DNA of 64,000 nt from Bacillota bacterium (GCA_023415235.1 JAEZLP010000017.1:1-64000), one strand, 5' to 3'. Positions 16,221-24,887 are shown, counted from the first letter of the stretch. Made by a program: numbers and translations. The notes: generated by a model from the sequence alone, not told the origin.

Positions 16221-17120
16221 ATGGGTCAGAAAGTAAGCCCGCATGGTTTGAGAGTGGGCATTATAAAAGACTGGGATTCCAAATGGTATGCAGATAAGAA
16301 AGATTTTTCAGATTATCTTGTTGAAGATCATAAAATCAGAGAATTTATAAAGAAAAGACTTTATGCAGCAGGAGTTTCAAAGATATTAATCGAAAGAGCA
16401 GCAAACAATCAGGTTAAGATTACCGTTCTTACCGGCAAGCCGGGTATGGTAATCGGAAGATCCGGAAACGGAATCGATGAACTGAAGGCTGAAGTTGAAA
16501 AGCTGACAGGAAAAAGCGTATTAATCAATATCGTAGAAATCAAGAGAATCGAGCTTGATGCGCAGCTGACTGCGGAAAGCATTGCGCAAGCTTTGGAAAA
16601 GAGAATTTCATTCAGAAGAGCAATGAAGCAGGCCATCGGCAGAACCAGGAAGTCCGGCGCAAAGGGAATCAAGGTTCTCGTTTCCGGAAGATTGGGCGGT
16701 GCTGAAATTGCCAGAAGTGAAAAATACAGCGAAGGAAATGTTCCGCTCCATACGCTTAGAGCGAATATCGATTATGGATTTGCAGAAGCAGATACTACCT
16801 ACGGAAAACTTGGAATCAAGGTCTGGATCAACCACGGCGAGATCCTTGAAAAGGGACTCAGAAGCGCCATTCCGGAAGATAAGCCGGAAAGAGGCGGAGA
16901 CAGAAGAAGAAACGACAGACCGAGAAGAGACGGTGACAGACCGAGAAGAGACGGTGACAGACCAAGAAGAGATGACAGAGGCGGTTCCAGAGGAGACAGC
17001 AGAGCGGAAGCACCAAGAGCTGTAAACCCAAGAACCAGAACAAAACCGGCAGCAGCACCGGCTCCAGCACCACAGGCGGAAGTAGTGGCAGAGGCTGAAG
17101 CGGCTCCCGTAACAGAATAA
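16221..17120 (+). CDS. rpsC: 30S ribosomal protein S3 with a long low-complexity C-terminal extension
   Basis: The first 215 or so residues are a normal S3: MGQKVSPHGLRVGI start, a KH domain with GKPGMVIGRSGNGI near residue 72, and the GVKVW-like end segment GIKVWINHGEILEKG. S3 binds mRNA at the entry channel. About 80 further residues follow. They hold tandem RPRRDGD units made from a 21-nt DNA repeat, an Arg/Gly/Ser stretch, then a Pro/Ala/Glu tail (APAPAPQAEVVAEAEAAP). The extension makes the protein 299 residues rather than about 220 and probably reaches solvent near the mRNA entry. The frame stays open, with a good site for rplP after it. Confidence 0.97.
   Translation: MGQKVSPHGLRVGIIKDWDSKWYADKKDFSDYLVEDHKIREFIKKRLYAAGVSKILIERAANNQVKITVLTGKPGMVIGRSGNGIDELKAEVEKLTGKSVLINIVEIKRIELDAQLTAESIAQALEKRISFRRAMKQAIGRTRKSGAKGIKVLVSGRLGGAEIARSEKYSEGNVPLHTLRANIDYGFAEADTTYGKLGIKVWINHGEILEKGLRSAIPEDKPERGGDRRRNDRPRRDGDRPRRDGDRPRRDDRGGSRGDSRAEAPRAVNPRTRTKPAAAPAPAPQAEVVAEAEAAPVTE
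16908..16975 (+). repeat. Tandem 21-nt repeat within the rpsC tail
   Basis: The unit GACAGACCGAGAAGAGACGGT occurs (with one slightly changed copy) about three times, encoding consecutive D-R-P-R-R-D-G units. The 21-nt period keeps the frame, so slippage would change the tail length by seven residues. Confidence 0.8.
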
Positions 17121-17146
17121 GCGATAGAGAAAGGAGGAAGTTAGCG

Positions 17147-17581
17147 ATGTTAATGCCAAAAAGAGTAAAACGTCGTAGAGTCCACAGAGGAAGAATGAAG
17201 GGCATTGCTACTAAAGGAAATACTATTACCTACGGTACATTTGGCCTGGTCGCACAGGAATGTGGTTGGATCACTTCAAATCAGATAGAGGCAGCTCGTA
17301 TTGCGATGACCAGATCTATCAAAAGAGGTGGTAAAGTATTTATAAAGATATTCCCGCACAAGTCGGTAACCAAAAAGCCTGCTGAAGTACGTATGGGTTC
17401 CGGTAAGGGAGCTCCTGAGTACTGGGTAGCAGTCGTAAAACCAGGAAGAGTCATGTTTGAAATCGAGGGTGTAAGCGAGGCTCAGGCTAGAGAAGCTATG
17501 AGACTGGCATCCCACAAGCTTCCTGTTAAGAGCAAGTTTGCCATCAAAGGCCAGGAATTAGCAGAGGGTGGTGAAGCATAA
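17147..17581 (+). CDS. rplP: 50S ribosomal protein L16
   Basis: 144-residue 50S protein that helps place tRNA in the A and P sites. It shows MLMPKRVKRRRVHRGRMKG at the start, the FGLVAQECGWITSNQIEAARIAM region, the conserved Arg-rich RGGKVFIKIFPHKSVTKKP strand, and MGSGKGAPEYWVAVVKPG. AAGGAGG precedes the ATG. Its stop overlaps the rpmC start (TAATG), coupling the two. Standard length. Confidence 0.98.
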   Translation: MLMPKRVKRRRVHRGRMKGIATKGNTITYGTFGLVAQECGWITSNQIEAARIAMTRSIKRGGKVFIKIFPHKSVTKKPAEVRMGSGKGAPEYWVAVVKPGRVMFEIEGVSEAQAREAMRLASHKLPVKSKFAIKGQELAEGGEA

Positions 17582-17784
17582 TGAAAATTGAAAAGATGAG
17601 AGAAATGACGGAAGTTGAACTGAATGCGGAGGTAAAGAAGTTGAAGAACGAACTCTTCAATCTGAGATTCCAGCACGTAACAGGTCAGCTTGAAAATCCC
17701 ATCAAGATGAGGGACGTTAAGAAGGAAATCGCACGCGTTAAAACTATTATCAGAGAAAAAGAGCTGAAGAAGGTTCAAGGTTAA
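17581..17784 (+). CDS. rpmC: 50S ribosomal protein L29
   Basis: 67-residue helical hairpin at the tunnel exit near L23. The central LFNLRFQHVTGQLENP segment is diagnostic. It starts within the rplP stop codon and ends 18 nt before rpsQ. The sequence is rich in Lys and Glu and has the usual two-helix pattern. Nothing unusual. Confidence 0.98.
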   Translation: MKIEKMREMTEVELNAEVKKLKNELFNLRFQHVTGQLENPIKMRDVKKEIARVKTIIREKELKKVQG

Positions 17785-17802
17785 TCGAAAGGAGGATGTA
17801 AT

Positions 17803-18069
17803 ATGTTGGATATTCAAGATAGAAACAGAAGAAAGACCAAAGTCGGCTTCGTAGTAAGCGACAAAATGGACAAGACGATCGTTGTTGCTGTTGAAGACTT
17901 CGTAAGACATTCCCTTTACGGAAAAGCTGTAAAGAGAACCAAGAAGTTCAAGGCTCATGATGAAAATAACGAGTGCAACATCGGAGATAAAGTTAGAATT
18001 ATGGAAACAAGACCCCTTTCCAAGGACAAGAGATGGAGACTTGTGAACGTAATCGAAAAAGTTAAGTAG
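17803..18069 (+). CDS. rpsQ: 30S ribosomal protein S17
   Basis: 88-residue OB-fold protein that binds 16S rRNA early in assembly. It contains RKTKVGFVVSDKMDKTIVV, the KRTKKFKAHDENNECNIGD loop and the KVRIMETRPLSKDKRW strand. AAAGGAGG lies upstream. Its length and order between rpmC and rplN are those of the standard operon. Confidence 0.98.
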   Translation: MLDIQDRNRRKTKVGFVVSDKMDKTIVVAVEDFVRHSLYGKAVKRTKKFKAHDENNECNIGDKVRIMETRPLSKDKRWRLVNVIEKVK

Positions 18070-18086
18070 TAAAGGAGGCACCAGTC

Positions 18087-18455
18087 ATGATTCAGCCGGA
18101 AAGCAGATTAAGAGTAGCTGACAATTCAGGCGCGAAAGAATTATTATGTATCCGTATACTGGGTGGAACAAGCCGTCAGTATGCGAACATAGGAGATATA
18201 ATCGTCTGTGCCGTAAAAGAAGCGACTCCGGGCGGAGTTGTCAAAAAAGGCGACGTAGTGAAGGCCGTTGTTGTTAGAACCAAGCATGGTGCTAGACGTG
18301 CAGACGGAAGCTATGTGAAGTTTGATCAGAATGCGGCAGTTATAATAAAAGAAGATAAAAACCCTGTAGGAACCCGTATTTTCGGACCAGTAGCCAGAGA
18401 GCTCAGAGACAAGAGCTTTATGAAAATCGTGTCATTGGCACCAGAAGTACTTTAG
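18087..18455 (+). CDS. rplN: 50S ribosomal protein L14
   Basis: 122-residue 50S protein at the subunit interface and the binding site of silencing factor RsfS. Diagnostic segments are MIQPESRLRVADNSGAKE, the VVRTKHGARRADGSYVKFD stretch and the end IVSLAPEVL. AAAGGAGG precedes the ATG. Normal length and place, 15 nt before the rplX ATG. Confidence 0.98.
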   Translation: MIQPESRLRVADNSGAKELLCIRILGGTSRQYANIGDIIVCAVKEATPGGVVKKGDVVKAVVVRTKHGARRADGSYVKFDQNAAVIIKEDKNPVGTRIFGPVARELRDKSFMKIVSLAPEVL

Positions 18456-18470
18456 TGGGGAGGTGTGAAG

Positions 18471-18776
18471 ATGCATATAAAGAAAGACGATACGGTAATG
18501 GTTATTACCGGCAAGGATAAAGGCAAAAAAGGCAAGGTTTTGAAAGCACTGCCCAGTGAAGATAAAGTCATCGTAGAAGGAGTCAATGTTCAGACAAAGC
18601 ATCAGAAACAGACCAGAAAGGCGAAGAGCGAAATCAAGCATCAGGAAGGTCCGATCCATGTTTCTAATGTAATGTTCTATGATGCAAAGGCGAAGGCGCC
18701 GACAAAAATCGGATACAAAATCGAAAACGGACAGAAGAAGAGAGTATCCAAGAAAACTGGTCAGATTATCGACTAA
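18471..18776 (+). CDS. rplX: 50S ribosomal protein L24
   Basis: 101-residue KOW-domain protein that nucleates 50S assembly. It begins MHIKKDDTVMVITGKDKGKK (KOW motif) and has the EGVNVQTKHQKQT and KAPTKIGYKI segments. I use ATG 18471, which lies after GGGGAGGTG; the in-frame GTG at 18465 is part of that ribosome site. Standard length. Confidence 0.97.
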   Translation: MHIKKDDTVMVITGKDKGKKGKVLKALPSEDKVIVEGVNVQTKHQKQTRKAKSEIKHQEGPIHVSNVMFYDAKAKAPTKIGYKIENGQKKRVSKKTGQIID

Positions 18777-18800
18777 TTTGTTCGAAAGGAGGGAACAATC

Positions 18801-19343
18801 TTGGCAGCTAGACTGAGAGAAACTTATAAGAACGAAGTATTCAATGCTTTAATGGAAAAATTTAAATATAAGAATGTTATGGAAGTGCCGAAGCTCGAAA
18901 AGATTACCATCAATATGGGTCTTGGCGAAGCGAAGGACAACGCAAAGCTGATGGAGACTGCAGTGGAAGAGCTTGGGCTGATCAGCGGTCAGAAGCCGGT
19001 GGTTACCAAGTCAAAGAAATCCATCGCAAACTTCAAGGTAAGACAGGGTATGCCTGTTGGAGCTAAGGTTACCTTGAGAGGAGACAACATGTATGAATTT
19101 GCCGATAAATTCTTCAACATTTCTCTTCCAAGAGTAAGAGACTTCAAAGGAGTAAGCAGAAATTCGTTTGATGGCAGAGGAAATTACTCCATGGGTATCA
19201 AAGAGCAGCTTATCTTCCCTGAAATCAACTTTGATAAGGTAGACAAGATCAAAGGTATGAATATCATATTCACCACAACGGCAAAGACAGACGAGGAAGC
19301 GCAGGCGCTTCTTGAATTCCTCGGAATGCCGTTTGAGAAATAG
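18801..19343 (+). CDS. rplE: 50S ribosomal protein L5 (TTG start)
   Basis: 180-residue protein that binds 5S rRNA and contacts P-site tRNA. Recognised by LRETYKNEVFNALMEKF, the EKITINMGLGEAKDNAK strand and the RDFKGVSRNSFDGRGNYSMG region. Translation starts at TTG 18801 after AAAGGAGG (18786-18793); no better ATG is nearby, and the encoded AARLRETY matches the family start. It is followed closely by rpsN. Confidence 0.97.
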   Translation: MAARLRETYKNEVFNALMEKFKYKNVMEVPKLEKITINMGLGEAKDNAKLMETAVEELGLISGQKPVVTKSKKSIANFKVRQGMPVGAKVTLRGDNMYEFADKFFNISLPRVRDFKGVSRNSFDGRGNYSMGIKEQLIFPEINFDKVDKIKGMNIIFTTTAKTDEEAQALLEFLGMPFEK

Positions 19344-19353
19344 GAGGGAAAAA

Positions 19354-19539
19354 ATGGCAAAGACATCTCTCAAAGTGAAACAAGCGAGAAAACCCAAGTT
19401 TTCAACACGTGCATATACAAGATGCAAAATCTGCGGAAGACCCCATGCTGTTTTGAGAAAGTATGGTATATGCCGTATCTGTTTCAGAGAACTGGCTTAC
19501 AAGGGAGAGATCCCCGGTGTCAAGAAAGCAAGCTGGTAA
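19354..19539 (+). CDS. rpsN: 30S ribosomal protein S14, zinc-binding (type Z)
   Basis: 61-residue short form of S14. The two zinc pairs CKIC and CRIC are present (about residues 24-27 and 40-43), so this is the zinc-containing type. ATG 19354 lies after TAGGAGGG, only 10 nt past the rplE stop; the longer ORF into rplE is not real. The zinc form is the common one in clostridia, and a zinc-free paralogue may exist elsewhere. Confidence 0.97.
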   Translation: MAKTSLKVKQARKPKFSTRAYTRCKICGRPHAVLRKYGICRICFRELAYKGEIPGVKKASW

Positions 19540-19570
19540 ACAATAGTAATAGGAAGGAGGTACTTCAACA

Positions 19571-19969
19571 ATGACCATGACAGATCCTATAGCAGATATG
19601 CTAACAAGAATCAGAAATGCCAATACTGTAGGACATGCAACAGTTGAGATCCCGGCATCAAAGATGAAGAAATCCATCGCGGGAATCTTGGCTGATGAAG
19701 GATACATTAAAGGATTTGACGTTATAGACGACAATAAGCAGGGCATCATCAGAATCCATATGAAATATGGTGCCGACAAAGAAAGAGTAATCAGCGGAAT
19801 CAAGAAAATTTCAAAGCCCGGACTGAAAGTTTACGCAAAGAGCAACGAGGTGCCAAAGGTACTGGGAGGCCTTGGAATCGCGATCATTTCCACTTCAAAT
19901 GGAATCATCAGCGACAAAGAAGCCAGAAAGCTCGGCGTTGGCGGCGAAGTTATCTGTTATGTTTGGTAG
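19571..19969 (+). CDS. rpsH: 30S ribosomal protein S8
   Basis: 132-residue primary 16S-binding protein and, in other bacteria, the translational repressor of the spc operon. It begins MTMTDPIADMLTRIRNAN and ends with the conserved STSNGIISDKEARKLGVGGE and CYVW segments. ATG 19571 is 10 nt from AGGAGG; the second in-frame ATG at 19577 is too far from it. Confidence 0.98.
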   Translation: MTMTDPIADMLTRIRNANTVGHATVEIPASKMKKSIAGILADEGYIKGFDVIDDNKQGIIRIHMKYGADKERVISGIKKISKPGLKVYAKSNEVPKVLGGLGIAIISTSNGIISDKEARKLGVGGEVICYVW

Positions 19970-19983
19970 GGAGGAAATAGAAA

Positions 19984-20532
19984 ATGTCAAGAATAGGTAG
20001 ATTACCTGTTGCTCTTCCTGCCGGCGTAGAGGTCAAGGTAAGCGACAGTAATGTTGTGACCGTAAAAGGACCGAAAGGCGAGCTGCAGGAGCAGATCAGC
20101 AAATTAATCAAAGTGGAAGTCAATGATGGAGTCCTGACAGTGACAAGAGACTCCGATAACAAGGATGCAAGATCGGCACACGGCCTTTCCAGAACGCTCA
20201 TCAGCAACATGGTAACAGGCGTAACCACTGGTTTTGAAAAGAAGCTCCAATTGGTTGGCGTTGGATACAAGGCCGAAAAGAAGGGCAATAAACTCGTAAT
20301 GAGCCTTGGATACTCACATCCTGTAGAAATGGAAGACCCTGAAGGAATTCAGACCGAGGTCACAAGCCCGACTGAAATCATTATCAGAGGCATCAGCAAA
20401 GCAGTTGTCGGAAACTATGCGGCAAACGTCAGAAAATGGAGACAGCCTGAACCATACAAGGGCAAGGGAATCCGCTATGCTGGCGAAGTGATCCGCAGAA
20501 AAGAAGGCAAAACAGGCGCTAAGAAGAAATAG
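19984..20532 (+). CDS. rplF: 50S ribosomal protein L6
   Basis: 182-residue, two-domain 50S protein near the factor-binding site. It begins MSRIGRLPVALPAGV and ends with the YKGKGIRYAGEVIRRKEGK signature followed by a lysine tail. The gap from rpsH is 14 nt with AGGGAGG. Length and order are normal for the spc operon. Confidence 0.98.
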   Translation: MSRIGRLPVALPAGVEVKVSDSNVVTVKGPKGELQEQISKLIKVEVNDGVLTVTRDSDNKDARSAHGLSRTLISNMVTGVTTGFEKKLQLVGVGYKAEKKGNKLVMSLGYSHPVEMEDPEGIQTEVTSPTEIIIRGISKAVVGNYAANVRKWRQPEPYKGKGIRYAGEVIRRKEGKTGAKKK

Positions 20533-20547
20533 GAAGGAGTGAGATAA

Positions 20548-20913
20548 ATGGCAAAAGAGAGTAGAAATGATAAACGTCTGGCCAGACATGCTAGAGTAAG
20601 AAAGACCCTGTCCGGAACTCCTGAAAAGCCAAGACTTTGCGTATTCAGAAGCCTTAAGAACATCTCTGTTCAGATCATAGATGATGTTAACGGAACGACT
20701 CTGGTTGCTGCATCCACCCTTGACAAGGACATTAAAGCACAGGCTGCTTATGGTGGAAACAAGGCGGCGGCAAAGCTGGTTGGAGAAGCTGTTGCAAAGA
20801 AAGCGCTTGCCAAGGGAATCGAAACAGTGGCCTTTGACAGAGGCGGATTCTTATATCACGGAAGAGTAAAAGAGCTGGCTGACGGTGCACGTGAAGCCGG
20901 ACTGAAATTCTAA
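20548..20913 (+). CDS. rplR: 50S ribosomal protein L18
   Basis: 121-residue 5S rRNA-binding protein. Key segments are RLARHARVRKTLSGTPEKPR, the SLKNISVQIIDD strand, and the C-terminal FDRGGFLYHGRVKELADGAR. AAGGAG precedes the ATG. Standard length and position between rplF and rpsE. Confidence 0.98.
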   Translation: MAKESRNDKRLARHARVRKTLSGTPEKPRLCVFRSLKNISVQIIDDVNGTTLVAASTLDKDIKAQAAYGGNKAAAKLVGEAVAKKALAKGIETVAFDRGGFLYHGRVKELADGAREAGLKF

Positions 20914-20931
20914 CATGAAGGGAGAAAAGGA

Positions 20932-21438
20932 ATGCGACAGAATATGATTGATGCATCCAAGCTTGACTTAAAAGAATCCATCGTTAACATCAGACGTGTT
21001 GCCAAGGTTGTTAAGGGCGGAAGAAACTTCAGATTCAGCGTGACAGTGGTAGTCGGAAACGGCGAAGGCTATGTAGGCGTTGGTCTGGGTAAGGCACAGG
21101 AAATTCCTGAGGCTGTAAGAAAAGCTATTGAAGATGCAAAGAAAAAATTGATATATGTTCCTACAGTTGGAACCACCATCCCCCACAGAACACTGGGAAT
21201 ATTCGGCGCCGGTCAGGTACTGATCATGCCAGCAGCTCCCGGTACCGGAGTAATTGCAGGAAGTTCGGTGCGTATGGTGCTGGAACTTGCGGGAATTAAA
21301 GATGTAAGAGCGAAATCCATTGGCTCCAATAATGCGGGTAATATGGCTTGCGCTACAATAGAAGGACTTAGAAACCTTAAGACGGTTGAACAAATCGGGA
21401 GACTGAGAGGTAAGACTAAGGAAGAAATTCTTGGATAA
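20932..21438 (+). CDS. rpsE: 30S ribosomal protein S5
   Basis: 168-residue 30S protein with roles in decoding fidelity and helicase activity at mRNA entry. The VVKGGRNFRFSVTVVVGNGEG region and GYVGVGLGKAQEIPEAVRKA are diagnostic. The start at 20932 (MRQNMIDASKLDLKE) lines up with the usual S5 start and follows AAGGGAG; a second ATG at 20944 is less well spaced. Confidence 0.97.
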   Translation: MRQNMIDASKLDLKESIVNIRRVAKVVKGGRNFRFSVTVVVGNGEGYVGVGLGKAQEIPEAVRKAIEDAKKKLIYVPTVGTTIPHRTLGIFGAGQVLIMPAAPGTGVIAGSSVRMVLELAGIKDVRAKSIGSNNAGNMACATIEGLRNLKTVEQIGRLRGKTKEEILG

Positions 21439-21451
21439 GGAGGAAACGTAA

Positions 21452-21637
21452 ATGGCAGATAAGAAAATTAAAATCACTTTAACGAAGAGTGTCATAGGCG
21501 CTTCCCCACTTCAGAGAAAAGTAGTAGAAGCGTTGGGACTTCGGAAAATGCATCAGACGGTCGAACGACCCGACACCCCACAGACACGCGGAGCGGTAGA
21601 AAAAGTAAAGCATCTTGTACGGATAGAAGAAGTGTAA
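21452..21637 (+). CDS. rpmD: 50S ribosomal protein L30
   Basis: 61-residue ferredoxin-fold ribosomal protein. It shows KITLTKSVIGASPLQRKVVEALGLRK (read in two parts) and ends with KHLVRIEEV. AAGGAGG lies before the ATG. L30 is found in the spc operon between rpsE and rplO, exactly as here. Normal length. Confidence 0.97.
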   Translation: MADKKIKITLTKSVIGASPLQRKVVEALGLRKMHQTVERPDTPQTRGAVEKVKHLVRIEEV

Positions 21638-21655
21638 GAAGGAGGTGTTATATAA

Positions 21656-22096
21656 ATGAAACTGCATGAATTAAGAGCTGCCGAAGGTTCCACAAAAAAG
21701 AGCAAGAGAAAAGGCCGCGGTACTGCTACCGGTCAGGGTAAAACCGCCGGAAGAGGTATGAACGGTCAGAACTCAAGAAGCGGAGGCGGAACCAGACTTG
21801 GTTTTGAAGGCGGACAGATGCCGCTTTACAGAAGAATCCCGAAAAGGGGCTTCACAAATATCTGGAAGAAGGAATACACCATTCTTAATGTAGACGACCT
21901 GAATGTTTTTGAAGCAGGCACAGTTGTTACGCCAGAACTAATTAAGGAAAAAGGACTTGCAAAGCAGGTTATTGACGGTATTAAGATTCTTGGAGAGGGG
22001 AACCTGGAAAAGAACGTAACCGTTCAAGCTCACAAGTTTAGCAAAACAGCAATTGAAAAGATCGAGCAAGCCGGAGGAAAGGCAGAGGTGATCTAA
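21656..22096 (+). CDS. rplO: 50S ribosomal protein L15
   Basis: 146-residue late-assembly 50S protein. The N-terminal Gly/Arg-rich region (RKGRGTATGQGKTAGRGMNG and SGGGTRLGFEGGQMPL) and the LPKRGF-like IPKRGFTN motif are typical. AAGGAGG precedes the ATG. Its stop and the secY start are two nucleotides apart, so they are almost certainly coupled. Confidence 0.98.
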   Translation: MKLHELRAAEGSTKKSKRKGRGTATGQGKTAGRGMNGQNSRSGGGTRLGFEGGQMPLYRRIPKRGFTNIWKKEYTILNVDDLNVFEAGTVVTPELIKEKGLAKQVIDGIKILGEGNLEKNVTVQAHKFSKTAIEKIEQAGGKAEVI

Positions 22097-22097
22097 T

Positions 22098-23378
22098 ATG
22101 AGCATGATAAGAACAATAGCCCAGGCGTGGAAGATCGCAGATATCAGAAAGAAGATCATATTCACATTGTTAATGCTTTTAGTATTCAGACTGGGCTCAA
22201 ACATTCCTGTACCGGGAATCGACCGGGATATCCTTAAGGAAGTATTCAGCGGAAATACAGGACTGTTTGGTTTGTTTGACCTATTCTCAGGAGGAGCGTT
22301 CAGCAACTTTACCATATTTGCCTTGAGCATCACTCCCTATATCACTGCTTCGATTATATTACAGCTACTTACCATTGCGGTGCCCAGTTTGGAGGCGCTT
22401 GCCAAGGAAGGAACCGAAGGGAAAAAGAAAATCGCGCAATATACCAGATATCTGACTGTAGTGCTGGCTTTCATTCAGGCAATCGGACTCTCCGTTGGCC
22501 TGTTCCGGCAGGCAGTCGTCAGCAAGGACTTTTTCTCAATCACAGTTATTGTTTTAACCCTGTCCGCCGGTACCGCATTCCTCATGTGGTTGGGCGAACA
22601 GATTAACGAAAACGGAATCGGAAACGGGATATCCCTCATCATTATGGCGGGTATCGTATCCAGAATCCCAAGTGCAATCCATCAGACCTGGATCAAGCTT
22701 CAGGCTGGCGAGATTGGCATTGTATCCATCATTTTATTCTGTCTGTTTGCTCTGATCGTAGTGGTTGGTATTATTGTCATTCAGCAAGGTCAGAGAAGAA
22801 TTCCGGTGCAGTATGCAAAGAGAGTTGTTGGCAGAAAGATGTACGGCGGACAGAGCACACACATTCCGATGAAGGTGAACCAGGCCGGCGTTATTCCGGT
22901 TATCTTCTCCTTGTCGCTGCTGCAATTTCCGCTGACGATCACATACTTCATACCAAAGGGAGGCTTCGCGGACTTCGTCAACACATGGCTGTCTCCCAAC
23001 GGAAATCCGGGAGTATGGATTTACGGAGTGTTTAACATCATTTTAATCATGTTCTTTACCTATTTCTATACAGCGATTACATTTAACCCGATGGAAGTGG
23101 CAAACAACATGAAAGCAAACGGAGGATTTATCCCGGGAATCAGACCCGGCAGATCCACTGTTGAATATTTGAATAAAGTTATGACGAGAATCACATTTGT
23201 AGGAGCGGTTTTCCTTGCATTTATCGCAACCCTGCCAACGCTGATCCAGCAGTTTACAGCGCTTCAGATCGGCTTTGGAGGAACATCACTGCTGATTGTA
23301 GTCGGTGTTGCACTTGATACAATGAAGCAGCTCGAAGCACAAATGGTCATGAGAAATTACCAAGGTTTCCTCAAATAG
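22098..23378 (+). CDS. secY: Protein translocase subunit SecY
   Basis: Channel-forming subunit of the Sec translocon in the cytoplasmic membrane. The 426 residues hold ten hydrophobic segments. Signatures are RLGSNIPVPGID after the first helix, the FDLFSGGAFSNFTIFALSI stretch, the GNGISLIIMAGIVSRIP segment, and the PGRSTVEYL cytoplasmic loop. Length is normal. A hairpin fills the gap before adk. Confidence 0.98.
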   Translation: MSMIRTIAQAWKIADIRKKIIFTLLMLLVFRLGSNIPVPGIDRDILKEVFSGNTGLFGLFDLFSGGAFSNFTIFALSITPYITASIILQLLTIAVPSLEALAKEGTEGKKKIAQYTRYLTVVLAFIQAIGLSVGLFRQAVVSKDFFSITVIVLTLSAGTAFLMWLGEQINENGIGNGISLIIMAGIVSRIPSAIHQTWIKLQAGEIGIVSIILFCLFALIVVVGIIVIQQGQRRIPVQYAKRVVGRKMYGGQSTHIPMKVNQAGVIPVIFSLSLLQFPLTITYFIPKGGFADFVNTWLSPNGNPGVWIYGVFNIILIMFFTYFYTAITFNPMEVANNMKANGGFIPGIRPGRSTVEYLNKVMTRITFVGAVFLAFIATLPTLIQQFTALQIGFGGTSLLIVVGVALDTMKQLEAQMVMRNYQGFLK

Positions 23379-23387
23379 AGGAAAGAC

Positions 23388-23435
23388 CCTCATCAAGGAC
23401 GTTCCTCGTTTCGAGGTAACGTCTCCTTCATGAGG
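23388..23435 (+). other. Intercistronic hairpin between secY and adk
   Basis: CCTCAT (23388-23393) pairs with ATGAGG (23430-23435). An inner stem pairs AAGGA-CGTT-CCTCG with CGAGG-TAACGT-CTCCTT around a TTT loop. No T tract follows, and the adk ribosome site begins 9 nt later. Confidence 0.75.
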
Positions 23436-23457
23436 AAAGTGCATGGAGGATCTTGAA

Positions 23458-24111
23458 ATGCTTAGACTTATACTACTGGGCCCGCCGGGCGCCGGTAAGG
23501 GTACTCAAGCAGCTAGGATTTGCCAGAAATATAGTATCCCGCATATTTCGACCGGAGATATCTTTAGAAAACATATTAAAGAGGGAACTGATTTTGGCAA
23601 GAAAGCGCAAGAATACATGAATAAAGGTGAACTTGTTCCGGATGATCTCGTACTAGAGATCGCGGAAGCCCGCCTCATAGAGGAAGACTGCAGTCACGGC
23701 TTTCTACTGGATGGATTTCCAAGGACGGTTAACCAGGCGGAGCAGCTCGATAAATTTCTCAATGCAAGGGACTTGTCCATCGACAAGGTTCTGGACATTG
23801 AGGTTGATAAAGAAGTGCTGATGACAAGACTGATCGGGAGAAGGGTCTGCAGAAGCTGCGGATCAACCTATCATGTGATCAACATGCCCCCGCAAAAGGA
23901 GGGCATATGCGATGTCTGCGGCGGCGAACTTTATCAGCGATCTGACGATAGTGCAACCACCGTTGCAAACCGGATTGAGGTCTACAACTCTTTGACTTCG
24001 AAGCTGGTGGAATACTACGACAGAACAGGAAAGGTTGCGCATATCGACGGCAGCACCGGACTCGAAACTGTATTTAGCGATATAGTACGCGCTATAGGAG
24101 ATCAGGAATGA
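23458..24111 (+). CDS. adk: Adenylate kinase with a zinc-binding LID
   Basis: Converts ATP and AMP to two ADP in the cytosol. The 217-residue long form shows the P-loop GPPGAGKGTQAA at about 8-19, the GFPRTVNQAEQL segment, and a LID carrying four Cys (CRSC and CDVC, near residues 130-153), a Zn-type LID as in Gram-positive enzymes. ATG 23458 follows GGAGG at good spacing; the ATG at 23443 overlaps that site. The gene end overlaps map by 4 bp. Confidence 0.98.
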   Translation: MLRLILLGPPGAGKGTQAARICQKYSIPHISTGDIFRKHIKEGTDFGKKAQEYMNKGELVPDDLVLEIAEARLIEEDCSHGFLLDGFPRTVNQAEQLDKFLNARDLSIDKVLDIEVDKEVLMTRLIGRRVCRSCGSTYHVINMPPQKEGICDVCGGELYQRSDDSATTVANRIEVYNSLTSKLVEYYDRTGKVAHIDGSTGLETVFSDIVRAIGDQE

Positions 24112-24863
24112 TTATCATCAAATCACAACAGGAAATTGATATCATGAGAGAGTCGGGCAAGGTAACCGCATTCATTCTTTCAGAGCTTTCCAATGTGATA
24201 CGACCGGGGATATCAACGAAAGATATCGACGACTATGTGGAAAGCATAATTCTGAAGAATCATATGATACCCAGCTTCAAAGGTTATAACGGCTATCCGG
24301 CCAGCGCCTGCGTATCGGTAAATGAAGAAGTGGTCCACGGGATTCCATCCGCTAGGAAGATCCTCCATGAAGGCGACATCGTCAGCGTAGACGTGGGCTG
24401 CACGTATAAGGGTTATGTCAGCGATGCTGCCAGAACCTACCCGGTTGGAACGATCAGTGCGGAAGCGCAAAAGCTGATCACCGTAACGGAAGAAAGCTTT
24501 TTTGAAGGGTTGAAGTTCTGCAAGGTGGGATACCGGCTTTCGGATATCTCAGCAGCGATTCAGAGAAAAGCAGAATCAGAAGGATTTTCAGTCATTCGCG
24601 ATTTTGTAGGTCACGGGATCGGCAGGGCGATGCATGAAGAGCCCCAGATTCCGAATTACGGGAATCCGGGCAGAGGTCCGAGACTTGCTTCCGGCATGGT
24701 GTTCGCCATCGAGCCCATGATCAACCAGGGAGATTACGAGGTCGAAGTGCTTTCAAACAACTGGACGGTTGTCACGGTTGACGGAAAGCTTTCCGCCCAT
24801 TATGAAAATACTGTTGTTATTACTGATGGTGAGCCAGAGCTGCTGACGCTGTACAGCGTTTAA
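24108..24863 (+). CDS. map: Methionine aminopeptidase, type I
   Basis: Removes N-terminal Met from nascent proteins. The 251-residue sequence has the five metal ligands in context: VDVGCTYKGYVSDAART (two Asp), GHGIGRAMHEEPQIPNYG (His), FAIEPM (Glu) and a final Glu in HYENTVV. ATGA overlap with adk implies coupling. Standard short form without an N-terminal zinc finger. Confidence 0.97.
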   Translation: MIIIKSQQEIDIMRESGKVTAFILSELSNVIRPGISTKDIDDYVESIILKNHMIPSFKGYNGYPASACVSVNEEVVHGIPSARKILHEGDIVSVDVGCTYKGYVSDAARTYPVGTISAEAQKLITVTEESFFEGLKFCKVGYRLSDISAAIQRKAESEGFSVIRDFVGHGIGRAMHEEPQIPNYGNPGRGPRLASGMVFAIEPMINQGDYEVEVLSNNWTVVTVDGKLSAHYENTVVITDGEPELLTLYSV

Positions 24864-24887
24864 AGCGGCGGAAGAGAGGTGTATTAT

